The position numbers and the translations under genes were made by a program. The notes beneath the pieces were generated by a model. It was not told where the DNA came from. It saw only the letters and a list, made by a program, of their open reading frames with translations, and did not search any database. Positions 33,220 to 49,596 of a DNA stretch of 64,000 nt are shown here, piece by piece (position 1 is the first letter of the stretch; every line of letters begins with the position of its first letter). The DNA lies in contig NHZP01000022.1 in the NCBI GenBank assembly GCA_003313425.1, forward strand, positions 496,001 through 560,000, given 5' to 3'. The DNA comes from Pseudopyrenochaeta lycopersici (Eukaryota; Ascomycota; Dothideomycetes; Pleosporales; Pseudopyrenochaetaceae).

Positions 33220-36159
33220 CTATAGAACGATCCTCTCAAAACTATACTTCGGCACCCTTTTACTGATGAGCAAACCCATCTCTCTCTTACTCCTCTCCTC
33301 TTTTCTCCCACTCTGCCCCTTCTTCATTCGCTCAATCCCCGATTCCGCCTTCGCACCCAATGGCAACATGGGCAAGTCTTCCTCCCCATCTAACTTTCCA
33401 GTGACGAGAAACGGCTTGCCTTGCCCCTGCAGCTTTTCATTGGATGGCTTCTTAGACTTGGGCACAGTAGATGCGTATCGCAGGAATTCTGATATGAGAC
33501 CGCGCATGTACCGTGCTTCCCAGAAACCGTTGAGTGCTTCGGAGGCGTCGCTGTGGAGTGATGCGATGATTTCCTCCGGTGTTTCCGAGGAGGAGGAAAG
33601 GCTTCCAATAGAGGCGACCCAGGCTCCTGCACCGATGGCGTCGAGAGTGCTACTCAGAAGGGAGGCGATGATGGTGACGGCACGGTCATCTGGGTCTTCC
33701 GTCGAGGCTTCCATGGTTAAGTCTTCGGAACTGAGGAAATCGTATGAAGAGGTCCAGCCGCCATTCTTTAGCTCAAGATGTAGAAGGCGAATGAGTGACT
33801 CGAGGTCTCGTCGGGGAAGCTTCGAGCGGAGTGTCGAGCTGATCACAGGTGCTGGAAAAGTGTAGAGCCTCATAAGAGCAGGGCGAAGGGTGTGACTACG
33901 AACCAGCAGACCATGATCGAGCATAGACAAAGCATGGTCAATCTCTTCCGAGGCAGCTTCAAGCTCAGAAGCGATGCCAACTTCCATTCCGTCATCTGAC
34001 AATGTGGTGCCATTAGTTAGCAACTTGGTCGCTTCTGTCTCCCCTGGCAGGTCTTCTATGCTCTGAATCAGTAGTTTGATAGCTTGGACCACCTCGCCCA
34101 CTGGTAGGAAATGATTATGGTTGAGCAATGCCGAAAGGATGTGCAGTTCCGGATCAAAGTCAACAATGGCCTTGACAATATCTCCGTCGATGATAGATAT
34201 CGAGTTTGCGCTCATGGACACTTCGTCTAGTAATGATCTACGGATCGATTCTTTTGTCAGGTGCCCCATTTGCAGCAGCCACTGGAAGACGTTCGGTGGA
34301 AAGAAGTCAATCTTCAGAGAGCCTTGGGACTGTTGCTTGGACGGAGTCACGTCTGATGATACACCAGTGCCTACCGACCGGAAAATCTTGCCTAAGGCAT
34401 ACAGTGCATACTGGCGATACTGCCTTCGCTGGCGGTCTGGGAGAACCTTGGGAATTTTCCAACTTCGCAAATCGTCTTCGACAGACTCATCGTCAATCTG
34501 GTCAATGGCCATGGCGTCCTCATCAGGCACCTTCGGCCCGACGCCGTTTGTTAAAGGTCCGCCATTAACTTCATTCTCCCGCTTCTTTTCTCCATTTGTC
34601 GATTCAAGCTGGATACCCAGATCTGCGGCTAACAGTTGTTCAAACTTGGCAATCTTTCCTTTGGAGGCATATCGATCGAGCTTAATTTTTCTTTCCTGCC
34701 ACTTTTGGGTTTCATGGCTAGTAGTGATGGTTGATTTTGAGCCTAGCCCTTTGCCTAGGGCGTCAACAAGCAAAGTCCCCTCTGTCTTTGTCCGCTTTCG
34801 AGTGCCGACGCCCCCGAATTGCATGCCAAAAATCTCGTCTTCCCGAGCGGTTACGACAAGACCTATATCAGCATAATACGCTACCAGACTATTGGACCCA
34901 ATTAATTGCTCGTCTGATTCGGGCTGCGTATGCTTTCTCTTCTTCGCAGGACTTATTGTGTCTGAAGTGCTTGACGCAGGCTCCAGGGTAAGATGGGCTT
35001 GTAGAGAGTTGAATTTGGCGTCAAATACACGGCATGTTCGTCGAGAAGTCGTGAAGAGAACGTCCTGCGATGTCCGCAGGAACGAGTCGATGCTCGATCC
35101 AGGGATAGCCAGTTCCGAGCTTAATTTGGGCACAGTACCAGTCAAATCGTATGAAAGTAGTGCACCTTCCGTAAGCACGTGAAGAGAACCACTAGAAGGA
35201 TGAAGTGCAAATTGTGCTTGAGCAGTCATTATTGACGATGTCTTTGAGGGTCTCGGGAGGTCGCATGACATGAGATGCTTCAGCGGCGATAGATGGTTTG
35301 TTGGCAGGTCTGCAGACCGTGGCTGGACTTGGACAAGGGCTAAAACTCTAGACCCATCCGCCTTGCGACCTATTGTGCAGATAATTTGAGTAAGTTCTAG
35401 AAGGTCAGAGCTTTCATCTGACGTTGGGTTTAAGACAGTCGCAACATCCTCACGACTTCGCAGCAGCCCTCGAGTTACAGCTTTGGCAGCGGCCAATGAG
35501 ACGTGCTCTAAGTCGACCCGAGCCTCTCCAGGCGAAACAAGCGACGTTAGGTTCGCAACCCATCTTACAACGTCGAGATTGGCCGAAAGGCAAATCACAT
35601 CTCCGTTGTCGAAGGTTGCGATGATATCGTGCGTCGCATCGTTTGCAGATCCGCCAGCCGCTACAGGGAGCGAGTCGAGTGACAGCAACTGCGCAGGATG
35701 TTCGTTGTGCGCATACGAAGTTTTCAGTGTTTCTGACTGATCGCCCACCGTCTTCTCGTGAAAGCACACCAATTGCGGCTTGTCGGCTGGTGCCGATCCG
35801 GCTACCGAAGCATAGGTAAAGCGGTGGGAAGGTGTCTTTGAAGAGCCTTTTCGGTATATCGAGAACGGTGCGGTTGTGAGGGAAACGCTCGGCGGTAGGG
35901 CATGTGATGTTACAAGCTGGGGGTTTTGGAGCTTTGCAAAAATTTGAGCATATCGTTAGGAGTCGCAATGGGGTAAACGTACGCTGTATATAGAAACGCC
36001 CTCCCCGTCCAGGCCGACAACAATCTCGGTGCGCTTTCTCTTCTTGATGCCACTAATACTGCATACGCCAGCAGCATGCACACGTCCGTTGGTGGAGCTA
36101 ATAGGCTTTGGCAAGGATGCCAAAGTGAATGGGGCGCCAATGGCTTGATCGGGCGACAT
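33220..36159 (-). CDS. UTP8: U3 snoRNP / small-subunit processome protein Utp8
   Basis: Two exons, 36159-35983 and 35931-33220, encode 962 residues. The 51 bp intron (GTACGT donor, CTAAC branch, GCAAAG acceptor) joins VSIYS to LQNPQLVTSHALPPS in phase 0. Utp8 belongs to the UtpA (t-UTP) subcomplex that binds nascent pre-rRNA and links rDNA transcription to 18S processing in the nucleolus. The first part is a WD-like beta-propeller (about residues 1-350) with the typical MSPDQAIGAPFTLASLPKP start; a helical C-terminal half follows. A basic KKRKH patch lies near the middle, and the C-terminus is Lys/Arg-rich (GRKEERSKREMG). Filamentous-fungal Utp8 is longer than the yeast protein. The first exon is divergent from ELG1. 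Confidence 0.85.
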
Positions 36160-36541
36160 GGTTTTTGCCAGACCTGCTTGCGGCGAAGTCGTGAGGTCTG
36201 CGTGAGCCGTTGGTCGAGGCGCGCCGGCTTGGGTTGTCGTCCAACGGTTGCAGAAAAAAAGTTGGAGCGCTGGCAGAAAATCGAGCGGTAAGGCGGGAGG
36301 ATGCGAACTCTTGGCGCGTGGCTAAAGTGGCTTGTGCTCCGTCGCGTCGACGCGTTGCAGCCGAGCACCAGGAGCCATGCTTCACTTTCAGAATCTCACA
36401 AGAATTGTGTACAATACGATATCCATGACTTGGATTGGCATCCTGTGGAGTCTTTCATAACTTCTCTAGCACAGCTCGCAACGACAATGCTCCGGTAGCC
36501 CTCCACTGTTGTACATGGCTCTCTCAGCGGTGCAACCCGCC
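36160..36541. promoter_or_regulatory. Bidirectional promoter UTP8 / ELG1
   Basis: 382 bp separate the two start codons of divergent genes, so both promoters must share this interval. Short upstream ATGs occur on the ELG1 side, including a three-codon frame at 36488 (ATG-CTC-CGG-TAG). That could act as a minimal upstream open frame if transcription starts before it. Confidence 0.6.
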
Positions 36542-39500
36542 ATGAATCTGGAGGGAAAGAGCCTTCATCCATTCTTCTCCAAGCCCCCAAGTATGGCAAT
36601 GTTACCCAAAGTACCCGTCGCGCACTTACCAACGACCAGAAACTCACGATTCAGACCAAAACCCACAGACAAGCGAAATCTCAGTCGAAGATGCGCATCG
36701 TGATGCAGACTATGACCAAAGCGACACGGGCCCTCGACCCGGCGAAGGCCACAAGAAACGAGCAAGGAAGGCTGATGGGGCAAAGGAAAAGAAGGCAGCA
36801 GGATCTGCGATGTTGAATCAGCCATCGTTGGAGCGATTCACTCGTCCACTCCAAGCGCTGAATGCTAGCGAACTACCAGGCAATGGCCATGTGTTGACAG
36901 AGCCGTCGTTGGAGGAAGACCCAAATCGAACCCGAAGAAAGAGGCAGAAGACTGCATCACCAGGAATATCGATTGATCCACCACCATCAGTACAATCTTT
37001 CCCTGGAGCATTGGACTGGCACCAGCAGCTACAGGTAGAAGCCAGCAAGACGGCGGAAATGGAACTTCCTGCTGAAGTGCTCGTACATACCGATATTTCA
37101 ATGCGCAACGCATCCGACGGTCAGGCCCGGGATAATGTGAAGGATATGTCCCGACCTTGCACGCCTCCCATTACGTCTCCAGCGGTAGCTCAGGATGATC
37201 CAACCGTTAAAAGTTCGGATACAGTCGAAAACGAGCCAAAGAAATCGACACCAAAGAAGCTGATCAAGGTCACGAACAATGGCAAGTTACTCTCTAGCCC
37301 ACCCAAGCCTGCACTTGCGCCATCAATCACTCCGAAGAAGAGAAGAGGTCGAAAGCCAGCGATGGCCAGAGTTCCTCCTACAGTGACCATCATCAAATAC
37401 GGAACGGATTCCACGAGCAGACTGGAGTTTGGCCAAAAGATCGAGGATATCCTCAATGGTAAGAGTATCCCAGCTAGACGACCCGCAAAGCACAAAAAGG
37501 TACCGACTAAACCTACCGGGTCTCCCAAAGCACCCCACCCTTTTTTCACCGGCAAACCTCGTTCCAAGAAAGATGTGCCACCCACCAAGATTATTGTGGA
37601 ACAGCTTCCCCAAACTCCTAGGAAGAGCGCTGTTACTCCGGGAAAGCTGCGAGCCGAAGCTCTGAGGGATCGATCACCAGGGCCAACACCGGCGCTTGGC
37701 GCCTTTTCAAGTAACAACCGGAAAGCAAAACAGTCAGGCTTGAATGAAGCGTCATGGCCAACAAGGGAAACAGCCCACGTTCGTAATTCAGACGATGCAA
37801 ATTGGACTCAGCCTATGAACAATCATAAGCGCTCTACGTCAGTACTAAGGCGTCGAAAGTTGAAGAACAACGTAGTCTCGCTGGCGGAAGACGAGGAAAT
37901 CGTCTCAAGGTTGGCTTGCGACCTTTCTCAAGATATGCACAGGGAGAATAGTTGGCCGGTATCTGAGTTCGAGCCGCCGCAGGACGTTCGCCTTCCAACA
38001 CGACTTCTCACCACAGGTATCGAGGTTCAACGCAGGGTACGTGACGAAGTCCAGTCGTTGTTATTCAAGCCAGGCGAGGAGCAGCGGGTCAACAGGGCCG
38101 CCCATCCAGCTATCACCTCGCTGTTCTACGATATCGAGCACACCTTGACCCCATTCGATGAAGGGAGGTGCGAAACTCAAGCTTGGACTCATAAGTACAG
38201 CCCGCAGTGCGCATCGCATGTCTTACAAACTGGCATTGAGGCCGCAGTGCTGAAGGACTGGCTACAAAATTTGACGGTCATGGCTGTCGGAGGTGCGCTC
38301 AAGTCTTCTTCTGTCTCGAGTATCAAGAAACCACCGAAGAAGAAAAGAAAGAAGGCTGTTGATGACTTTATTGTCTCCGACAATGAAGATGATGATGAGG
38401 ATGATGAGGATGATGACATGATTAGGTTTGCGGACATCGAAGGCACAGTCGACTCTCAGTCAAGGTCCCTTCGGCGCCCGCATTGGACGAGACACAAAAA
38501 CGTGATTCTCATCAGCGGTCCTCACGGGTGTGGTAAAAGTGCGACAGTGTACGCCGTGGCAAAGGAACTGGGTTTCGAAGTGTTCGAGATCAACTCTGGG
38601 GTCCGCCGCTCGGGCAGAGATATTCAGGATAAGGTCGGAGACATGACCGCTAATCATCTCGTGAACCATAACCGGAGCGCGACTCCGGTGAAGCAAGTTG
38701 TCGCGCCAGCAGATGATACTGACAACGAGCGCATGGATACTGCTCTACGGAAGGACCTCGACAGCGGGCGACAAGGCACGATGACATCTTTCTTTAAAGC
38801 TAATGGTGTAACAAAGGCGAAGCCAAAAGCCATAGAGAAGCTACAAGAGCACCGAAAGGTACCAGCATCTGCTACCCAGGCGCCACTCCTATTGGCACCG
38901 GCAGCACGCAAGTCTCAGAAGCAGTCTTTGATCTTGTTTGAGGAGGCGGATATCCTGTTTGAGGAGGATCAACAATTTTGGGCTCAAGTTACGAGACTTG
39001 CATCGCAGTCGAAACGACCAATTGTCATTACTTGCAATAACGAGAGGCAAATACCGACCCAAGACCTACCACTAGCTGCCATGCTCCGACTTCAACCACC
39101 TCCAGTTGATCTTGCGACAGATTATTTGCTCGTCTTAGCGGGCAGAGAAGGTCACATCCTCGAGCGACGAGCTGTCAGTGACTTGTACAGGTCGAAGAAC
39201 TGCGATCTTCGAGCTAGTATTTCGGAGCTTGACTTCTGGTGTCAGATGTCTGTTGGCGATCGAAAAGGTGGGCTGGAGTGGATGTACCAACGATGGCCTC
39301 TTGGTAAAGATGTTGACGAATATGGTCGCTTGTTAAGAGTCGCTAGCGAAGGCACGTACAAGTTTGGTATGGGCTGGTTATCTCACAATGTGTGTGAGTC
39401 TCGAGGAAACATCGCATTCAACAAGGAAGAGGAACTATTGAAGGAGATTTGGACTGACTGGGGTATCAGTCCGGCCAGTTGGGATGGCCAGGCTGCGATT

Positions 39501-40376
39501 GACGGCCAAAGTTTGGATCATTCAAGCCGTCTCAAAGAACTTGAGCGCCTGGATACTTTCGCCGAATCGCTCAGTGCATCAGATTTGTACTGTCGAGTCG
39601 GACTGCCCACATACGAAAGCGATTATGACCAACCCGCCGACCCCGCTTTACCACCCATTTCCGACAAAACACGCCTCAGCTATACCCTCGCTGCACCACT
39701 CCTCCAAGTTGATCATTGCTCTGATTTCCAAAGTCTTGACACATCACTTTCCATACAAACACACTTACTCCTCCAACGTGCATATCCAGACTTTGGTCAT
39801 TACCTATCCACACCCAAGAAATCTAAGCCAACAACAGAAAAGCACTACGCTGAGGCTGTCTTACAATCAAAGACCAAGCAAAGGGAAAATGACATGCTAT
39901 CGAGACTCGACTTTGCAAAATCCCTCGACATCCTTGCTGACCCACCTGATCACACCCTGTCAGAACGTACATCTTACATCCTAACGCCATCTTCCTTCGA
40001 CCGCACCTTCAGTATCATAACGCTCGACCTCGCACCCTATGTTCGAAGTATCGTGGCCCACGAACAAATCCTTGAGACCCAACGCATCCGTCTGTCCAAC
40101 CTCTTGAGTGCTGGCGGTAACGGAAAGAGAGCTAGAACTACTCGAGCGAGCAGGGTAGCCTTGGAAGGTGGTGTGAGAGAGACCAAAAGAAGAGATCGAT
40201 GGTTCGACTCGGACTTGAACTTTGAACTCGTCATGCGAACAGCAGGGAAGGAGTGGGCGGGCCTAGGTTGGAAAGGAGAAGGCGAAACGGAAGAAGGAAC
40301 GGGGAGCATAACAGGTACGCTGGACGGCGCTCAGAGTGCCGAAGATATATCGATACAGGGTTCACAAGAGACCTGA
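36542..40376 (+). CDS. ELG1: Elg1-type RFC-like clamp unloader (AAA+ ATPase)
   Basis: Exons 36542-36590 and 36640-40376 give 1261 residues; the 49 bp intron has donor GTATGG and acceptor CCAG. An in-frame ATG at 36515 would add nine residues. Elg1 (ATAD5 in animals) is the large subunit of the RFC-like complex that unloads PCNA from chromatin, guarding genome stability. The N-terminus has a PCNA-binding-like LHPFF motif near residues 8-12. A long disordered region rich in Lys/Pro follows, then the AAA+ core: Walker A GPHGCGKS at residues 643-650 and a Walker-B-like LILFEEAD at 780-787, both matching the Elg1 group. A poly-Asp/Glu tract precedes the AAA+ domain. The C-terminal helical part ends in a low-complexity Gly/Glu tail. 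Family assignment is secure, the exact start less so. Confidence 0.9.
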
Positions 40377-40981
40377 CCAAATCCAATTGAGCTGACACGA
40401 CATTTATTGGGTATGGTAATGACGCAATTGAGGCATGACTGGGAAAAAGAGCACCTAATCGCATTTTGGGTCGATCCGCTAAGCAGTATATGTAGGTTAT
40501 ATGTACATACATCGCACTACGTTTCAAGTACACATATTACTACTTCTTTCAATCCCTATTGCTAACGATGTGCCTGTGAATCATGACGGATATAGGTGCA
40601 ATTTGCCGAGCACCAACGGAGGGCCTAGTACTCTTCACATTACATGATCTGATGTGGAGTTTTCAACGAAATTCAAATCTCGGTGCAGTGACCTATGATC
40701 ATCGGTGTGCTTGTTCAGTTTTTCTTGCTCACATGGTTCACCTTACTCGTGAGCTAGATTCTTAATTCATTCAACACAGGATTTAATTGCGGTGGATATC
40801 AGGTTCCAGATTGAAGAGTGCCTGCAATAACGTTGTGTGAGGGTCCCGAACCAAACGAGAACGAAAGTGTTTGCTAAGAGTAATCTACTATCCTCGTTTA
40901 TCCAGACTGTCCACAGAACCGCCGATACGTACAATATCGGAGGCGATGCAAATTCTCCTCGCATGCGTTTTGATGGCCTTC
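40377..40981. other. Convergent intergenic region ELG1 / GLO2
   Basis: 605 bp between two converging 3' ends. Only short random frames were seen. Confidence 0.5.
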
Positions 40982-42012
40982 CTAAGATTGGTCTTTCATA
41001 GAGCGCAACGCTCCCATGACGTCGATTGGCTGCGACTTACCAGTGGCCTTTTGAATTTCTGGATCATCAACGCGCATGAAGACGTTGTGTTGCTACTGCA
41101 TTTAGCGATATATTCATAAGTTTAATTGGTTTCCGAAACGGGGTCATACCTTCTCATCGCCAATAGTGAACTTGCCTTGCGTTTCCTTGTTCGCCTGGGA
41201 GTACTCGTCGAGTTTCTTGATGGCATCGTTGTTGAGGACTTTCTTCGCGAATTTGACGTTGCCCTTGGTGTACTCATGTCCGGGATAGACTTTGGTGTCG
41301 TCTGGCAGGGATGCTAATGTCTCATTGAGTGCTTTCTGCATTTGCTCTGGGGTGCCTTCGAAGAAACGGCCACAGCCGCCGATGAATAGCGTGTCCCCTG
41401 TGAAAACGGCGCGGTCTGAGCCATCTTCAACGAAAAAGCAAATGCTGTCTTGAGTATGGCAAGGTGTGTGCAGCGCAGTCACTTTGATAGAGCCGATGTT
41501 GAACGTCTCTTTGTGGCCCGGTGTTTCCGAAACTAGGGTACAGTCTTTACCGCCAATGACGGGAATATTGAACGCCTTAGACTGTATTCTTTGTTTAGAG
41601 ATTGATTTGTTAAGTGGATGATCTGGGTTCTTACGATGTCCTTGTTGCCTCCAGCATGGTCATGATGACTGGTTACGCTTTGTCAATTGAAGCCGAAACT
41701 GACGGAGATGCGAACTTACTGATGGGTATTGATAATCTTTGTCAACTTGAGGCCCCCGCTTGTTGTTTGCTGCTTGAGAACTGGCAGTACCCTGCAAAAT
41801 TTGTAAACAGATTGAAGCTATCCAATATGTTGTAGTTCCACCATACTCAGGTGGGTTGGCCGGATCTATAATGACAGCTTCCTTCGTCTTGTCATCCGAG
41901 AGTAAGTAGGCATAGTTGTTGCCTGTGCCCTCCCCTAAGACGCAAGTTAACATTTGCTTACCAAAGATTCCATCAAGGTGTTCGTACACATTGGGATCGA
42001 TTGGATATGCAT
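40982..42012 (-). CDS. GLO2: Glyoxalase II (hydroxyacylglutathione hydrolase) with a shortened metal motif
   Basis: Six exons on the minus strand: 42012-41988, 41934-41847, 41791-41720, 41668-41635, 41581-41150 and 41092-40982, giving 253 residues, the normal family length. Introns are 51-57 bp with clean GT-AG ends. The enzyme hydrolyses S-D-lactoylglutathione to D-lactate and glutathione, ending methylglyoxal detoxification. Visible family blocks are the start MHIQSIPMW, VIIDPANPPE, HTPCHTQDSICFF, FTGDTLFIGGCGRFFEGTP, YPGHEYTKGN and the glutathione-binding end HNVFMRVDDPEIQK. The metallo-beta-lactamase motif, usually T-H-x-H-x-D-H, reads T-H-H-H-D-H across the exon 3/4 junction, one residue short. 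No other splice pair found repairs it. The last intron uses TAG at 41093-41095; the CAG 3 bp upstream would leave an in-frame stop. Confidence 0.9.
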
Positions 42013-42531
42013 GGCTCTTGCGGTTACCGGCTACTTGGCATTAGCTTGCACGAATCGTGCACAACTAACAGTAGGGAAACAATACTTTAATGATCGGCCT
42101 AGCAATTATTGATAGCGAATAGCGTTTGACTGCAGCAGTAAACAAGCTCATAAGTAAGACGATGAACAAAAGCCGGTGAAAGGTTGTCGAAGTCGCGGAG
42201 CTGCGAGATCGCCGAGGCAATGACGTTGGATGTAATCTGATTGATCAGCAGTCACGTGTACATCCGCCCTGTCTCCTTGTACTCACGTTATCCATTGAAA
42301 GAGCCATCGTCATCCTCCCATTTTGTGCACATAAAAACAGAATATGTCTGAAACCATGAGGATCCTTTTTGAGAAATTGAGAATAGCTAATATTTGATGC
42401 ACGCCAATGGCGAATGCTAGCTCCTAATTGCACGCAATGCAGAAATGAACAACCCAGCAATACATTGCGCCGATCCATGTCCATGCCCGAACCCAATCAT
42501 GATACTCATTCCACATTACAACGAAAAGTCA
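42013..42531. other. Intergenic region GLO2 promoter / dehydrogenase 3' end
   Basis: 519 bp between two minus-strand genes. No further feature was supported. Confidence 0.5.
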
Positions 42532-47154
<4,623 letters not shown>

Positions 47155-48408
47155 ATGGTTGGGTCTTTGTGGAGCTACATCGGCCTCGGTGGTGCGACTG
47201 CTCCACCGCCAGAGAAGCAGACAGTGCGCGCTTTGCCTGGTAACTGGTATACATCAGAAGAAATGTATCAACTTGAGAGACGCGCGATATTCTCCCGCAG
47301 GTGGCTTCTTATCACACACAAGTCGAGATTTCCCAACCCTGGTGATTATCTTCGTTATGAAATCGCCAACTACGATGTTGTCATTTCCAAAGACCGGGCT
47401 GGCGAGATTCATGCTTTCCACAACGTGTGCCGACACCGTGCCTACCCTGTCGTCGAAAGCGACGGCGGCAATGCAAAGATATTCTCATGCAGATACCACG
47501 GCTGGTCATATGGGCTAAGCGGCAAGCTGGCAAAGGCTCCTGGCTACCAAGACTTCCCATCCTTCGATAAAGCCAAGAATGGACTCTTCCCAATACATAC
47601 CCGCATTGATAGAAATGGCTTCATCTGGATAAACATGGACGCAAAGAAAGAGCCTGAGGTATCATGGGAGTCTCAGTTCGACACTGTTGATGAGCAAACA
47701 CGATTCGACCAGTTCAACTTTGATGATTACGAGTTTGATCACACCTGGAACTTAGACGGACCCTTCAACTGGAAGATTCTTGCAGATAACTTCAATGAGT
47801 GCTACCACTGCAAGACCACTCATCCCGATCTTACCACTGGCTTAATCAACCTCGAAAGCTATGATGTATACTGCGATGCTGATCACATTCAGCACGACCC
47901 CAAGACACCCGACGACCGTAAGGAACAGGGTCAGGAGATTTGTTCCACATATTGTTTCCCAAATGTTTCCTTCACCGTCACCGCCCACTTCCTGTTCATG
48001 CAGAAGTTCATGCCTAAATCGCCCACCGAGTCCATCATGTATTACGAAGTCTGGCGCAACAAGCACTCTTCAGAGGAAGACTTTTTGCTTATCAGCGACA
48101 CATACAAGCGTGTTATGGGCGAGGACAAGGTGCTCTGCGAGCGTGCACAGAAGAATATTGAAGCTGGTGTCTTCGTCAATGGTGAGCTGCACCCCCATAT
48201 GGAGAAGGGACCCGTCTTCTTCCAGAAACGCTGTCGCGAGATCATTCTGGAGCACGGTCAACGTGAGAAGCGCGAGGGCAAGAAGATCTGGCCTGCGAAG
48301 CAACAGCTTGAGACTACAGGCGACACTGCCGACAGCAATGAGCTTCAAGACTTCTGCGAAGGCCTAGCCTGTGGTAACGACAATGACAAGAGCGAATTGG
48401 CATGGTGA
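47155..48408 (+). CDS. Rieske non-heme iron oxygenase, choline monooxygenase/betaine demethylase-like
   Basis: Intronless, 417 residues from the ATG at 47155. The Rieske [2Fe-2S] ligands are C92-x-H94 and C112-x2-H115 (CRHRAYPV and CRYHGWSYG). The catalytic iron site is in ILADNFNECYHCKTTHPDL with H218 and H223. Length and layout match the alpha subunits that act on quaternary amines (plant choline monooxygenase, bacterial glycine betaine, carnitine and stachydrine oxygenases). These enzymes hydroxylate an N-methyl or choline carbon with O2; a demethylase would release formaldehyde. They need a separate ferredoxin-type reductase, which is not in this window. Divergence from a dimethylglycine dehydrogenase-like gene fits betaine-to-dimethylglycine demethylation, but the substrate is inferred. 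The upstream in-frame ATG at 46933 was rejected because the extra 74 residues are unlike protein and MVGSLWSYIG starts the conserved part. Confidence 0.9.
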   Translation: MVGSLWSYIGLGGATAPPPEKQTVRALPGNWYTSEEMYQLERRAIFSRRWLLITHKSRFPNPGDYLRYEIANYDVVISKDRAGEIHAFHNVCRHRAYPVVESDGGNAKIFSCRYHGWSYGLSGKLAKAPGYQDFPSFDKAKNGLFPIHTRIDRNGFIWINMDAKKEPEVSWESQFDTVDEQTRFDQFNFDDYEFDHTWNLDGPFNWKILADNFNECYHCKTTHPDLTTGLINLESYDVYCDADHIQHDPKTPDDRKEQGQEICSTYCFPNVSFTVTAHFLFMQKFMPKSPTESIMYYEVWRNKHSSEEDFLLISDTYKRVMGEDKVLCERAQKNIEAGVFVNGELHPHMEKGPVFFQKRCREIILEHGQREKREGKKIWPAKQQLETTGDTADSNELQDFCEGLACGNDNDKSELAW

Positions 48409-49596
48409 TTTTGTGGTGAGCGATGAATGGTAATGAGGCATGGCATTGTTTGGCGTCTTGGAGTATCCATAGAGGCACCGCCCTCTCAGCAATTTGGCAT
48501 TTGCTTTTCAATTTCCGGCAACATTCTTTCTAATGAGTCATAGCGATTTGTTACTTCCAAGGTCACACAGCTATCATCTACCCCCGATAGATAGAATAGA
48601 TTTTATTCGAGTCCGATTTTCATCTTGCCTTAGATTGTTGATCACCTGCTTTTACTTCTGCTTCTGAGTCGATAAGAAGCCTTTTCAAATCATCAGTGTT
48701 TTTCGGCGCACTCGTGGTCCCGATTCACGCAGGGCCGGGCTACACTTTACACTTGCACTGTGTATATCTCAGCCCATACACAATAGACAAAGGGCTTCAA
48801 CATCTTCAATAACAAACAGCATGACCTTTCATGACGATTCACACTTGGTTCCCCCTCATCGAAGGTCCTGCAACATGATGATAACCATACGTCGCCCATA
48901 TCCGACGCTACCCCTCCGCCGTTAACGGACATGCTGATAAAGGAACATGTGGGGTCAAGCCACAGTGCGATTTCAGTCCCAATCGGGAAAGCATGTCCAT
49001 TCAACCAATCGGATCATATGACGATTGAAATTGTATTGATATCAGGTGCCTCAGTAGTGCAGGATGCGATACGAGCGAATATGCAGGGTAATGTGTCCCT
49101 GTAAATCTTTCTTATCGGCCAGGACATTGTTTGTGTCGTTGTGGGAGTGTTGGGTCTATTGCACGTTTGTTGGGAGCGTTAAAGCTTCGCCGCGGGTGAT
49201 TCAACCAGACTCCGTTCATCAGGAAGCGTGCTGCTCACTATGATGAGCCTTCACCAAGTCGGAGGTATTTCCGGCCATAACCTTCTACCGGGAGTAGTGG
49301 TTTAAGTCTTAGCGGCAATTGTAGTGTCGCTTGCACTAACCTAAAATTAGGGTGAAAAAAGCGAAAATGCCCGACAGGGGTGAAGTGTGCAGTATTTCTG
49401 TTTGAGTATTTTGATTTGGAGTGTTGTAGTTGTAAAGTACTTGATGGAAGAGCATGACGATTAATCAGACAGTTCCTTATGTTTTATGACGTCATGTTTT
49501 TTGTGACATCGTTCAGCACCTTGCTGTCCCGGTCACTCAGTGTTGGCCTCATCTAGTCTCGGGAGTTGGGAAACACTCAGCACGCAGAAAACCAAC
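48409..49596. other. Intergenic region Rieske gene / HAD gene
   Basis: 1.2 kb holding the Rieske terminator and the HAD promoter. One further TGTCGC (reverse GCGACA) lies at 49325-49330, about 270 bp before the HAD start. No gene is supported. Confidence 0.5.
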
